Source: Plebeiibacterium sediminum
GTDB lineage: Bacteria > Bacteroidota > Bacteroidia > Bacteroidales > Marinilabiliaceae
Direction: 5' to 3'
Assembly: GCF_026013605.1 (NCBI RefSeq)
Contig: NZ_JAPDPJ010000002.1
Location: forward strand, 1 to 64,000
DNA length: 64,000 nt
A program made the position numbers and the translations under genes. Shown here piece after piece: positions 53,364 to 62,702 of the stretch. How positions within the stretch are numbered: the first letter of the stretch is position 1; the number at the start of each line of letters is the position of its first letter. The notes beneath the pieces were generated by a model. That model searched no databases. It worked only from the letters and a program-made list of their open reading frames with translations, and was not told the DNA's origin.

Positions 53364-54050
53364 GTATCCAGGAGCTACAATATAATCTCACTTATTTTCC
53401 CTTTTTATCCTTTAATTCCACAAAATTAGTACTGATATTTTTTCTTTCCACATTCTATTTCAATAGCAGACTTTATGAATTAATTTATTTAAAGATAGAT
53501 TTAATTTGGACCTAAATTTAAATGAAGTCCTTTCCTATTATTTACTCAAATTCGAAATTTCATTTCTTTTAAAAATCTATTTCAAATTATCCTTATGTAA
53601 AATTGCAAGCACGTATTTTCAGAAGAAATTAACATCCTTAGCAAATATTTTTCATTAACAGCACCGTTTATATTTCCATTGCTTCATTGAGTGGAAAACC
53701 AACTTTGGATAATTTATATTTATGACTGATTTTGTTAATTTTCTAATCCGAAATTATTTTTTTATATTTTTTTTGCTTTAGTTTTTAAGTTACCTATAGT
53801 ACTTGGCCATTCACTATAAGACACTGATGTTCCATCACACACATCTACTTGTTTCCTATTGACTATGAATGCAAAAGCCACACCACCCTTCCTTCAATCT
53901 AAACCTAAAAATACTATCAGTAATACTCAAAATTGAGGTTATATCTATTATTTAAACAGAGACTAAACAAACATCTTCAAAGCCTTTTTTCTTGCAGAAA
54001 CAAAAAAAATTGCGATATTTGCATCGCCTTTGAAAAAAGGCATTAAGGAT
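53364..54050. other. gene-poor spacer between duplicated tRNA genes, with a coding remnant
   Basis: About 690 bases without a complete gene. A minus-strand frame at 53762-53893, bounded by stops and lacking a start codon, reads RKGGVAFAFIVNRKQVDV and then CDGTSVSYSEWPSTIGNL, which is protein-like and may be a decayed gene fragment; the family is not recognised. The last 50 bases repeat the sequence before tRNA copy 1. Confidence 0.4.
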
Positions 54051-54124
54051 GGTCCAGTAGCTCAGTTGGATAGAGCAACAGCCTTCTAAGCTGTGGGTCA
54101 CAGGTTCGAATCCTGTCTGGATCA
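54051..54124 (+). tRNA. tRNA-Arg (anticodon TCT), copy 2
   Basis: Identical to copy 1 except for one base in the acceptor stem, GGTCCAG, which gives a C-G pair where copy 1 has T-G. The 50 bases upstream (GCAGAAACAAA, TTTGCATCGCCTT, AAAAGG) also match, so gene and promoter were duplicated together. Confidence 0.94.
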
Positions 54125-54146
54125 CGAAAAGAAAAAAAAAAAAATT

Positions 54147-54185
54147 AAAGCTTGCATGTTAAAAGATATGCATGCTTTTTTTTTT
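54147..54185 (+). terminator. intrinsic terminator after tRNA-Arg copy 2
   Basis: AAAGC/GCTTT and GCAT/ATGC pair around a 10-base loop, followed by ten T. Unlike the duplicated upstream block it differs from the terminator of copy 1. Confidence 0.75.
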
Positions 54186-54715
54186 GTTTCATAAAGTTTT
54201 AAAATACCAATGCAGGATCCGATTGCTTCCAACTTCAAAAAAAAGGATTACTTAATATTTAGTCTTTATCTAATTTCATAGAGAACCTGCGCTATATCCC
54301 ATTATCTTTAAACAAGTGGTACATGGTACAAGTAGGTACCACAGACGGACCTGATACGTACCATAAACCGAACAAATGCGGATATCACTCACTATTCACT
54401 CACTTATCCTTCACTATTAGCTCACTATTGACTCACTACTGAGTGAATTAATAGTGATGTATATATGTAGAATATCAATAATATATTTATTGAATATCCA
54501 TAGCAGGTGCGTTGCCTGTACGTTTATGTTACGTTGCAGACCTCATTCTGATACAACACGATTGTATCATTGTTTTAATTATTCCATTTTCCAAAACTGA
54601 TCCAACAATTATTCTAAAACAAAACTCGTTGCTAATAGCTACCATTCCTAAATACTATTCTGTTAAGAATAAAATTACATGAACTATCATATAATAATTC
54701 AAGTATCTTTGCAAT
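54186..54715. repeat. repeat-rich gene-free region downstream of tRNA copy 2
   Basis: This stretch holds: four GGTAC/GTACC pieces in inverted arrangement (54322-54363); a cluster of CTCACTATT-type direct repeats (54387-54453); an inverted repeat GAATATCAATAA with TTATTGAATATC (about 54470-54500); and a perfect GATACAA/TTGTATC hairpin (about 54551-54569). At 54704-54711 a TATCTTTG box precedes the flavodoxin-like remnant. No gene is seen; the make-up suggests the residue of a mobile or plasmid-derived insertion. Confidence 0.5.
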
Positions 54716-54958
54716 ATGAACACGGCCTTGTATTATTTTTCAGGAACTGGTAATAGTTTAAGTGTTGCACAATCCCTTAATACGATTATTAAGGAAAGTG
54801 AATTATATCCTATTATTGGATGCCTAAAACATAAACCGGTACAAATTAAGGCACAAAGAGTAGGTATTATATTTCCTATTCATTTTATGACCATACTACG
54901 AATGGGAAAAAAGCTCATCACAGAAATTAATTTTCAAAAGCCCAAAATGTTTTTGTAA
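54716..54958 (+). pseudogene. truncated EFR1-type flavodoxin/ferrodoxin protein
   Basis: An 80-residue remnant. The N-terminus LYYFSGTGNSLSVAQSL is the flavodoxin phosphate loop of EFR1-family ferrodoxins, normally about 260 residues with two C-terminal 4Fe-4S motifs. The fragment ends at PKMFL; another frame reads NVFVIC at that point, where the family continues, and then also stops. The rest of the gene and the iron-sulfur part are absent. A clean TATCTTTG promoter box remains five bases upstream, so the fragment may still be transcribed. Confidence 0.78.
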
Positions 54959-54976
54959 TTTGTTAACTCCTCATAC

Positions 54977-55015
54977 AAAAAAGAGGTTGTCTCAATAAAA
55001 CATGAAACAACCTCT
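54977..55015 (-). terminator. intrinsic terminator after susD
   Basis: On the minus strand AGAGGTTGT pairs with ACAACCTCT across a 16-base loop and is followed by T, about 60 bases after the SusD stop. Confidence 0.82.
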
Positions 55016-55077
55016 AAATAATTAATAAAACTTTCTTTGATAACGAGTGCTTGTATTATGATATAATCATAAACTTA

Positions 55078-57024
55078 TTATTCATCTGCTACAGCATCTT
55101 CCCAATTAGTCCACACGTCCACATTAGGATCATAACCATCGTAGCCTGGATTTTGGCTTAATACACCTTCTCTGTTTGCATTAATTGCATATTGAGGGAT
55201 TGGCCAATAGATGTTATTTGGAGCTATAGTATATGGTCTGTTACTTTGTTGCCATACATATGCATTAGCTTTATTATAAAATCCATTTAATCCATTAACT
55301 CTATTCCACCAGTAACTATCTGAAGCAAGAGTATTAACATCATAAGTATTTCCCCATTCGTCTGCTTTTCCACTCATGGCCAAACAATATGAAACTCTGC
55401 TTAATTCCATGTGACGCCATTCTTCAAGATAAAGCTCGCGAGCTCTTTCATCCATAATATCGCCAATAGTAACTGTAGTAAACAATTGCTCACATCCTGC
55501 ACGCTCTCTAACTTTATTTACGTCTTCAGCCGCTCCTGTAGCATCACCATTGTAAAACTTAGCTTCAGCTCTTAATAAATATGTTTCTGCCAAACGATAG
55601 CAATACCAATCTCCTGCTCCTCCTCTATGGTTAGCATTTGTTGATGTAAGCTCAGTAGGACATTCTACATACATTTTATAATGTGGCCAATCAAACCAAC
55701 AACGAATCGTATCCTGACAAAGAATATTGCCATTATCATCATACAATTGAAGATTTTTTCCATACCACTCTTCATCTGATGAATTATTATACTTAAGATC
55801 AGTCATTTTAACCCAGTTACCAACTGTACTACTGTGTCTTAAATCTCCGGCATCTTCAACATTATTCACATTCCAGATTTGATGCGTATAATAATAAGTA
55901 GGACGGATATGCGCAATACCTCTACCATAAGCTGTTCTGTAATCTAAATTCTCATCATAGCTCGACCAACTTGGAGCTGTATATCTAATTGCATTAACAC
56001 CTGCTGGTGATTTCAATTCCCATCTGTTATCCAATAAAGGAAGCCAGTTACGCATTGATCTCATTTTAATAGAAGCATCAGTATCTGCCATATTAGGTAA
56101 TCCCAATATAGTTTCTGTATTTGATGATGCACATTTATTTACAGGTCGGTGCAAATCCCAAATTACATTACGTGTGATTGGCCAAGTTGCTTCTTTAGGA
56201 TCTTGAAATACTCCAAAACTATCCATCATAAGTGAATATCCGGATTCATTAATTAGTATATCAGCCTGTTCAATAGCCTTTTGCCATTGTCCTGTAGCTA
56301 AATAACACTTAATCAACAATTGTCGACATGCACCTTTACTTACCATTCCGATGTAATCCATTTCTGATTGCTCCGGAACGTACTCAACGGCCTTTTCCAT
56401 ATCCAATGTGATCATTTCAAGAATAGCCTCACGTTTGGTGCTTTTGTAATCAAATTTAGGTCCCTGAACTAACTTAGAAATTAATGGAACATCGTTAAAC
56501 TGAAACACCAGTGCCAAATATCTGAATGCTCGGTGAAAATAGGCTCTACCTAAAAATGTTTTTTTCGTATTTTCATCTAAACCTTCCACTTTATCAACAT
56601 AACTAATTACTGTATTAGCATGTTTGATACCTAAAAAGTGTTCATTCCAAAAATAGGCAATTCCATTTTGGTCGTTATCACTAATTGCATTAGTAGGAGT
56701 TAATGTACTTGCAATGTCTGCAAACACTCCACTATTATCTGTCATTGCAGCCACAGCCTCTTCGGAGAACATATATTCAGTACTGATTGGAAGCGCTCTA
56801 TCTCTGTCTTGATAATAAGTCCAATAAGTACGAATATGTCTGTCGCACATTGCTAACGTTGATTCTAAACCAGCTTCTGTAGTAAAAGTGACTGCCGGTT
56901 CATAAAACGATAGTGGGTCAGGCTTTAAAAATTCCTCATTACAGCTTCCTAATCCTAATAAGAGCGAAGCTGAAACCAGAAATTTTCCTGATATAGAATA
57001 TATATGTTTAAATGTATTTTTCAT
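55078..57024 (-). CDS. SusD/RagB family glycan-binding outer-membrane lipoprotein
   Basis: A 648-residue surface lipoprotein, the lid of a SusCD importer. The signal peptide ends GLGSC with the lipidated Cys28, followed by NEEFLKPDPLSFY. Helical TPR-type repeats carry AYFHRAFRYLALVFQFNDVP (about 157-176) and the C-terminal SusD motif YLLRAEAKFYNGDATGAAED (about 488-507). Its glycan is not known; the GH43 and GH105 genes upstream suggest plant cell-wall polysaccharide such as pectin or arabinogalactan. It follows susC after 212 bases that hold two copies of the structured repeat; copy B ends 24 bases before this start. Confidence 0.93.
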   Translation of the reverse strand: MKNTFKHIYSISGKFLVSASLLLGLGSCNEEFLKPDPLSFYEPAVTFTTEAGLESTLAMCDRHIRTYWTYYQDRDRALPISTEYMFSEEAVAAMTDNSGVFADIASTLTPTNAISDNDQNGIAYFWNEHFLGIKHANTVISYVDKVEGLDENTKKTFLGRAYFHRAFRYLALVFQFNDVPLISKLVQGPKFDYKSTKREAILEMITLDMEKAVEYVPEQSEMDYIGMVSKGACRQLLIKCYLATGQWQKAIEQADILINESGYSLMMDSFGVFQDPKEATWPITRNVIWDLHRPVNKCASSNTETILGLPNMADTDASIKMRSMRNWLPLLDNRWELKSPAGVNAIRYTAPSWSSYDENLDYRTAYGRGIAHIRPTYYYTHQIWNVNNVEDAGDLRHSSTVGNWVKMTDLKYNNSSDEEWYGKNLQLYDDNGNILCQDTIRCWFDWPHYKMYVECPTELTSTNANHRGGAGDWYCYRLAETYLLRAEAKFYNGDATGAAEDVNKVRERAGCEQLFTTVTIGDIMDERARELYLEEWRHMELSRVSYCLAMSGKADEWGNTYDVNTLASDSYWWNRVNGLNGFYNKANAYVWQQSNRPYTIAPNNIYWPIPQYAINANREGVLSQNPGYDGYDPNVDVWTNWEDAVADE

Positions 57025-57048
57025 GTGTCTAAAATTATTTTATTTGGC

Positions 57049-57115
57049 CACATGGAACTCGCCTAAATAGTCATTCTCGTGTGTGAGAAGTTTTTATCAT
57101 GGCTCGTTTCATGTG
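57049..57115 (-). repeat. structured 5'-leader repeat, copy B (before susD)
   Basis: On the minus strand CACATG-AAC-GCC pairs with GGC-GTT-CATGTG, enclosing a perfect TTCTC-ACACAC-GAGAA hairpin. It ends exactly 24 bases before the susD start. An ATG in the left arm opens a 13-codon frame (MKRAMIKTSHTRE). Confidence 0.75.
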
Positions 57116-57138
57116 TTTAATAATTTGTTTTTTATGGT

Positions 57139-57227
57139 CATATGGAACTTGCCAGTTTTGTCATCCAAGTGTGTGAGAAGAAGTTTGACTTCGTCGAACT
57201 CACGATTCTCACAGCTCGAACCATATC
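57139..57227 (-). repeat. structured 5'-leader repeat, copy C (after susC)
   Basis: Minus-strand copy in tandem with copy B. The outer arm is ATATGG/CCATAT, where copy B has ACATG/CATGT: a C-G pair replaced by T-A. The inner hairpin is longer: TGTGAGAA with TTCTCACA, and GAAGT/ACTTC inside. It starts 9 bases after the susC stop codon and ends 26 bases before the ATG inside copy B. An ATG in its left arm opens a 28-codon frame (MVRAVRIVSSTKSNFFSH is its start). Confidence 0.7.
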
Positions 57228-57236
57228 GTTTTTTTT

Positions 57237-60200
57237 TTACAATACAACATTAACACCAACAGTAAATGTTCTTGGAGCAATACTTCCTGTTTCAGGATCC
57301 CAATAATTCCAATCTTTGGCCCAAACAGCAACATTACGAACATTACCATATACTTTTAACTTTTCCATTCCTAATCGTTTTACAATTCGGGAAGGGACAT
57401 CATAACTCAATGCAATGTTTTCAAGACGAATAAAATTACGGTTGAATAATCTACCTGGAGATGTTAATCCAGTAGGTCCACTAGCGTTTAATCGACCATA
57501 TTTATTGGATGGATTATCTATTGTCCAATATTTTCTTTTATAAACATTATAGTTATTATCAATTTCTGATCTATTATTAAGTCTGTTCAAGTAATCTGTA
57601 GAAAGACTCTTGTGCCCCATATAAGAATAAATATTGAACGAGAAACTTAAGTTTTTATAGAAGGTAAAATCATTTCGTAAAGACCAGTTAACTGGAGGTG
57701 CTGACTGACCTAAAAATTTCTTATCCTCATCGTTATAAACAGGCCTCATTGTACCATCTTCATTTTGAACATCGTCAGCTGTATATCTGTTCTCAACTTT
57801 TGGATCTCCAGGTCGCTGACCATAACGTGCAGCCTCATCAACTTCATCTTTTTGCCAAATACCTGTTACATTGTAATCCCAGATAGTACTAATAGGTTTT
57901 CCTATAAACCATTTGTTTGAAATATCATCATCCTCTTCTACTGATAATACATTACCATTTTCATCGTAGGTTGTAGTGTAAGTATAATACAAGTGTTTGA
58001 TTACATTTTTATACTTTGAGAATCCAATAGAAGTATCCCATGTAAAATTATGGTTATTCACATTATGCGTTGTAATAGCAATTTCAAAACCTTTGTTATT
58101 TACTTCTCCAAGGTTACAAGTAATTGCGCCAAATCCGGTAAAATTAGGCAGACTTTGATTCATGATCATATCTGTTGTAGACATGTCGTAATACTCAAAC
58201 GACCCAGTAAATCTATTACCAAAAAATCCAAGATCTAATCCAACATTCACGGCAGAAGTTTTTTCCCACTGTAAATTTGTATTTGCAAGGCGTGTAGCTT
58301 TTAATACCTGAAATTGATCATAACTACCATCGTTCGTATAGTAACCTTGTGTACCAAGTGCTGAAGCTAAATTTGCTAAAGCAATGTATGGATCACTTAA
58401 AGATCGGTTTCCATTTTGTCCCCATGAGAATCTTAATTTACCCATACTCAATGGTTCCCAGTTAATAAATTCCTCATTAGCAAAAGTCCATGCTAAAGCC
58501 ATAGAATAAAAGTTAGCTCGTGGATTTGATGTCCCGAAAGCAGAATAACCATCACGACGAATAGATCCTGTAAACATATATCGCTCATCATACGAATAGA
58601 ATAAACGACCTAACATACCATCAGCAGTTTCATGACTATCATAACTATCAAAGGAACTTTTATCTTTATTTGCATTCCTTGTTGAGTGGAATCCTAAAGC
58701 ATCACTAGGAGTAATATCTCTTGCTTCAATTCTATCTTTCCAAAATTGTCTTTCTTCCGCTTCCTGAACAAGTGTGACGTTAAAGTGGTGTTTATCTGCA
58801 AAAGTTTTATCCCAGTTAATTGTATTGTTTAACGACCAATCAAAACTTTTAGATTGCTCTCTGTTCACTAAACCATTAGTACCAGCCCAATCGGGATGAT
58901 TAGCAGATTCAAAATATCTATCGTAAAAGAACTGATAACGAGGAGACGCATTAAATGAATAAGTGATATTAAAAGGTAATGTTAATTTTGCTGTAAAAAT
59001 AGAGTTAAGCACTGTAAAACCTTTTTCTAACTCTCTGTAAGGTCTGTCATAGTCATAATTATATCCCTGCGCATAACCACCATCATTCATTGGATGAACT
59101 ACTAAATCGCCATTTTCATCTTTATAGCTGGCAAACGGACTATTCTCAATTATTTGTTTTCCCCAGTCTATGCCAAGATCTCCATCGGTTCTTTGTTGAA
59201 AATTAACATTTGCACCAATAGTTAATCTGCTGTTAACTTTTCCTTCAACTTTTAAATTTGAACGAATTGTTGAATAATCATTTCCTATAGCAACACCCTG
59301 GTTATCCAAATATCCTATTGACATATAATAATTCATATTATCGCTGGCACCAGAAACACTAAGATTATAATCCTGATTTACACCTGTACGAAAAGAATGA
59401 TCGTACCAATCATAAGTTTTACCTTGTAAGTAATTATCAAGCGTTTTATCCTTAATACCTAGTCTTTCTGCCCAGATTTGGTCATTCCCTTTATCAGGAG
59501 ATACATTTGATTCGTATCCTCTCCATTGATCAGAAGTTACCCCATATTGAGAAAAATTTCCTGAAGAAGGATTTGAATAATAACCGGGTTGATCAACTCT
59601 GGTTGTTTGATATGCTTCGTAATTACCTGTTGCTTCATTAACACCATAAGTTGGTGCAGTATACCAATCTTCATAAAACTGCATATAGCCATCCGGACCG
59701 TATACTTCACGATTAGCACCCATTGTTACAATACCTGTAGAAGCTGTGAAATTAATTTTTGGTTTTCCTTTTTTACCTTTTTTTGTGGTAATAATGATAA
59801 CACCATTGGCAGATTTAGCTCCATATACTGCAGCAGCAGAAGCATCCTTTAACACATCAATTTGCTCAATATCATCAGGATTAACCTCAGATAATTCTCC
59901 ATAAAAAATCATTCCATCTAATACAATTAAAGGATTGTTATGACCACCATCTGTATAAACAGAGCGTTGACCGCGAATAGTCATATCTCCACCTCCTTTT
60001 GCATCAGGACTGAATCCTACGCTTAAACCTGGCTTACCACGAAGTAAGTCAGCAACTGTGTTTGGATTTTCGTTAGCCACCTTATCTGGCTTAACCTGAG
60101 TAATTGAACCTGTTAAATCAGATTTTTTCATTGATCCATATCCAATTACAACTACTTCATCCATACCAATGGACTCTTCAACCATTTTAACATTAATAAT

Positions 60201-60527
60201 TGACTTTCCCTCTACTGGTAATTCCTGTGTGTGCATACCAACAAAAGAAAAAACAAGCGTACCATTAGCTGGAATTCCCTTTAAGGAATAATCTCCATCA
60301 ACAGATGTTATTGTACCAACTGTTGTACCTTTTAAAACAACAGAGACTCCGGGAATTGCATCTCCTGATGAATCTATAACTTTTCCTGTAACTCCTATTT
60401 CCTGAGCAAAAGACTCAATAGGAATAAATGCAATCATAACAATGAAGGCCAATAACAGAACTGATTTCTCTTTCCATTTTCTGTAACATGTCCTTCGACA
60501 ATTAAAACTAGATAACTTTTTTTCCAT
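57237..60527 (-). CDS. SusC/RagA family TonB-linked outer-membrane transporter
   Basis: A 1096-residue transporter. Order: signal peptide (about 1-42, ending PIESFA), CarboxypepD_reg-like domain (about 45-120, GKVIDSSGDAIPGVSVVLKG), the SusC signature MDEVVVIGYGSMKKSDLTGS (about 122-141), plug domain with GLSVGFSPDAKGGGDMTIRG and YGAKSANGVIIITTKKGKKG, and a barrel ending RTFTVGVNVVL. It forms the channel below SusD. No ECF-sigma or anti-sigma gene adjoins it in the window. A near-match -7 box TTACTTTG lies on the minus strand at 60591-60598. Confidence 0.95.
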   Translation of the reverse strand: MEKKLSSFNCRRTCYRKWKEKSVLLLAFIVMIAFIPIESFAQEIGVTGKVIDSSGDAIPGVSVVLKGTTVGTITSVDGDYSLKGIPANGTLVFSFVGMHTQELPVEGKSIINVKMVEESIGMDEVVVIGYGSMKKSDLTGSITQVKPDKVANENPNTVADLLRGKPGLSVGFSPDAKGGGDMTIRGQRSVYTDGGHNNPLIVLDGMIFYGELSEVNPDDIEQIDVLKDASAAAVYGAKSANGVIIITTKKGKKGKPKINFTASTGIVTMGANREVYGPDGYMQFYEDWYTAPTYGVNEATGNYEAYQTTRVDQPGYYSNPSSGNFSQYGVTSDQWRGYESNVSPDKGNDQIWAERLGIKDKTLDNYLQGKTYDWYDHSFRTGVNQDYNLSVSGASDNMNYYMSIGYLDNQGVAIGNDYSTIRSNLKVEGKVNSRLTIGANVNFQQRTDGDLGIDWGKQIIENSPFASYKDENGDLVVHPMNDGGYAQGYNYDYDRPYRELEKGFTVLNSIFTAKLTLPFNITYSFNASPRYQFFYDRYFESANHPDWAGTNGLVNREQSKSFDWSLNNTINWDKTFADKHHFNVTLVQEAEERQFWKDRIEARDITPSDALGFHSTRNANKDKSSFDSYDSHETADGMLGRLFYSYDERYMFTGSIRRDGYSAFGTSNPRANFYSMALAWTFANEEFINWEPLSMGKLRFSWGQNGNRSLSDPYIALANLASALGTQGYYTNDGSYDQFQVLKATRLANTNLQWEKTSAVNVGLDLGFFGNRFTGSFEYYDMSTTDMIMNQSLPNFTGFGAITCNLGEVNNKGFEIAITTHNVNNHNFTWDTSIGFSKYKNVIKHLYYTYTTTYDENGNVLSVEEDDDISNKWFIGKPISTIWDYNVTGIWQKDEVDEAARYGQRPGDPKVENRYTADDVQNEDGTMRPVYNDEDKKFLGQSAPPVNWSLRNDFTFYKNLSFSFNIYSYMGHKSLSTDYLNRLNNRSEIDNNYNVYKRKYWTIDNPSNKYGRLNASGPTGLTSPGRLFNRNFIRLENIALSYDVPSRIVKRLGMEKLKVYGNVRNVAVWAKDWNYWDPETGSIAPRTFTVGVNVVL

Positions 60528-61053
60528 AGTCGAATTTTAAATAATTAATCATTCATGTTAAACTTTATATAGATTTTCACTTATTGTTAGCAAAGTAATT
60601 TTGAACAATAATTAAGAACTATTAACATTGCGAATGTACCCACGGCTATATGAAAAAAGGTTCATAGATCATTCGATAATCCCGAATTATGTACCACCCC
60701 TATAAACAAAGGGATTCGTGCATCTTTCTGATCTATTTTTAATCTTTTTTGAATGGTATTTTTCTTAAAATATTGGCAAGTAAAAACGTTATACCTTCTA
60801 TAATAATCCGATAGAAAATTAACTCTGGAAAAGCAAATTTATTAGGGCTGTCTATTGTTAAAAGAATAGAAAAACACACTCTTCAACTTGTTATATTGAC
60901 AAATAAATAATACAACTCAGAAGTATCGTATTGAGAGAGAAAAGGAGAATAACATTTAAATTAATATCTTATGTATTTGAAAAAAAACTCTAATAACCCC
61001 TACCAAAGCTCAAGTAATTTGGCACAACTGACAATTACTCAATAGTACCCCAT
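60528..61053 (-). other. upstream region of susC (no gene)
   Basis: About 530 bases of AT-rich sequence without a gene. It contains a near-match -7 box (60591-60598) and, further upstream, an inverted pair AATCCC/GGGATT about 30 bases apart (60679-60716) that could be a regulator site or an RNA stem. The terminator of the GH43 gene follows. Confidence 0.4.
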
Positions 61054-61090
61054 AAAAAAACCACAATGGAAAATACATCCATTATGGTTT
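61054..61090 (-). terminator. intrinsic terminator after the GH43 gene
   Basis: On the minus strand AAACCATAATGGA pairs with TCCATTGTGGTTT (one mismatch), followed by T. It lies 170 bases after the GH43 stop at 61262. Confidence 0.78.
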
Positions 61091-61261
61091 AAATATGAAA
61101 GAATATCTGAATATTGATTTTTGAAATAAAATTTATATTATTCAATAATGATGAAGAATATTGACTATTAATAAAATATTCTATTTCAGACTAACTATAA
61201 CTTACAACAAACAACTTAGCTATCTCATTAAAATCACTTATAAACAACAAACATCTTTCTT

Positions 61262-62434
61262 TTATTTTAATACCCATTCATTATGCCATTTAATAAGAGG
61301 TTTATCTTTTTCAAAAGTAATGGGTAGCCAAATATACCTTCCATCAATATGTTTCTGGGGATTCCATCTGTCACCCATAAAAATAAAAGCATCTTTTTTT
61401 CCTTCAACAGGTAAAACAAAGGTACTTTGCGAATTAAATGTTAACTCTTTATCCTCTCCAACACATGGATTTCCTACCTGCTTCCATGGTCCCCATATTG
61501 ATTCTGCAACAGCTAATCGTGCTTCATTAGGAGCCCAACCTGTACAACCAGATGTAATTAAATAATAAATGTCTTTTCTTTTAAATAAAGCAGGTGCTTC
61601 ATTATGCCCACCGGGGAACATTCGTATATACTTTCCTGTATAATCTAGGTAATCATCAGTTAATTCTGCAAGATGTAAAGTCAAATTATCCTCGGAAGAA
61701 TAGATATGATATGCTGTACCATCATCATCAACAAAAAGAGACATATCACGCGACATTTGTCCCCCTTCAAAATCACGCCTTACAAACATTCCTCCTTTTA
61801 TCGCCTCCATCCAATCCGGAGTCCACCATTTATCAAAATTACCAGGTTTTATTGACGACAAGCGTTGTTCTTCAGTCATATTCATTGGCCATTTGCCGGC
61901 GTTAGGGCGCAGATTTTTAATAAATTCATAAGGACCCTGAGCATTTTTACTTACAGCAATACCAACATTAGCTGCACTATAGCCTTTCCCTTTCAGTTCA
62001 AGATGAAAAAACATAACAAACTGATTGTTCATTTTATTATAAATTACTTTAGGTCGCTCAATCGTACAACCTTTTGTAATTGGGCTCAAGGTATCGTTTT
62101 TTACAACTTCAAGAGCAACTCCCGAATCAGTCCAATTATATAAATCTTTTGATTTATAACATTTCACACCTACCAAGGCAGAACTTGTATGTTCACTTTT
62201 ATGCTCACCAAACCAATAATAATAACCATCATGAAATAAGATACCCCCGCCATGAGCATTGATATGAGTTCCATTATTATCTAACCAAAGTTCTCCTGGA
62301 TGAAATTTTTCATACTCCTTGTCTCTGTTTTGAGCCGACAGGTTTACTCCAAAATAGTTATTTATGGTTATAACAAACACATTAAAAATAAAGAGTAAAC
62401 AAAATAATTTTCTAATTCTTCCTTTAAATACCAT
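61262..62434 (-). CDS. glycoside hydrolase family 43 protein, secreted
   Basis: A 390-residue exported hydrolase with an N-terminal signal peptide or anchor (about 10-35). The five-bladed GH43 domain contains LWLDNNGTHINAHGGGILFH (about 50-69), DGYYYWFGEHK, GCTIERPKVIYNK with the likely pKa-modulating or base region, DMSLFVDDDGTAYHIYSS and GHNEAPALFKRKDIYYLITS with the probable acid Glu. The AHGGG and YYWFGE pattern is like the galactan-active GH43 subfamilies 24 and 34, so a beta-galactosidase or arabinofuranosidase activity is likely; which one is not shown. The ATG at 62434 is preferred to one 12 bases upstream, as it gives the tidier signal sequence. Confidence 0.85.
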   Translation of the reverse strand: MVFKGRIRKLFCLLFIFNVFVITINNYFGVNLSAQNRDKEYEKFHPGELWLDNNGTHINAHGGGILFHDGYYYWFGEHKSEHTSSALVGVKCYKSKDLYNWTDSGVALEVVKNDTLSPITKGCTIERPKVIYNKMNNQFVMFFHLELKGKGYSAANVGIAVSKNAQGPYEFIKNLRPNAGKWPMNMTEEQRLSSIKPGNFDKWWTPDWMEAIKGGMFVRRDFEGGQMSRDMSLFVDDDGTAYHIYSSEDNLTLHLAELTDDYLDYTGKYIRMFPGGHNEAPALFKRKDIYYLITSGCTGWAPNEARLAVAESIWGPWKQVGNPCVGEDKELTFNSQSTFVLPVEGKKDAFIFMGDRWNPQKHIDGRYIWLPITFEKDKPLIKWHNEWVLK

Positions 62435-62572
62435 ATTAATACACATTTTAATTCACAACTAAGATCATTAATAAATGGTATAGAAAAGTTCAAATATCAT
62501 CCTGAAAGGGATAAATTTCACCCAATAATTTTACATATAAAGACCACTCACAACTAGTGTTTTCATTAATTA

Positions 62573-62612
62573 CTAGCAGATTACCTCAAATCAACGAAGG
62601 TAATTCTGCTAG
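62573..62612 (-). terminator. hairpin after the GH105-like gene
   Basis: CTAGCAGATTACCT pairs with AGGTAATTCTGCTAG (14 pairs, one bulge), 91 bases after the stop at 62703. There is no strong T run on the minus strand. Confidence 0.55.
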
Positions 62613-62702
62613 TAAACCAATACAAACCTATACTACCTGACTAACCCAAAAACATAATTTGTCCCCATGTTTTTTATACAAAATTCAATAATCCTGATTT
62701 TA

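Noticed and set aside
53252-54124. Integrative element bounded by tRNA-derived attachment sites
   Set aside because: The duplicated part is the entire tRNA plus its upstream region, not just a 3'-end piece, and no integrase is in the spacer; gene duplication fits better.
54387-54453. CTCACTATT repeats as a CRISPR array
   Set aside because: Units are about 10-13 bases with no unique spacers of constant length, and no cas gene is present.
59589-59852. Plus-strand frame opposite the SusC plug region
   Set aside because: Cys/Ile-rich product with no start signal, antisense to a clearly real gene.
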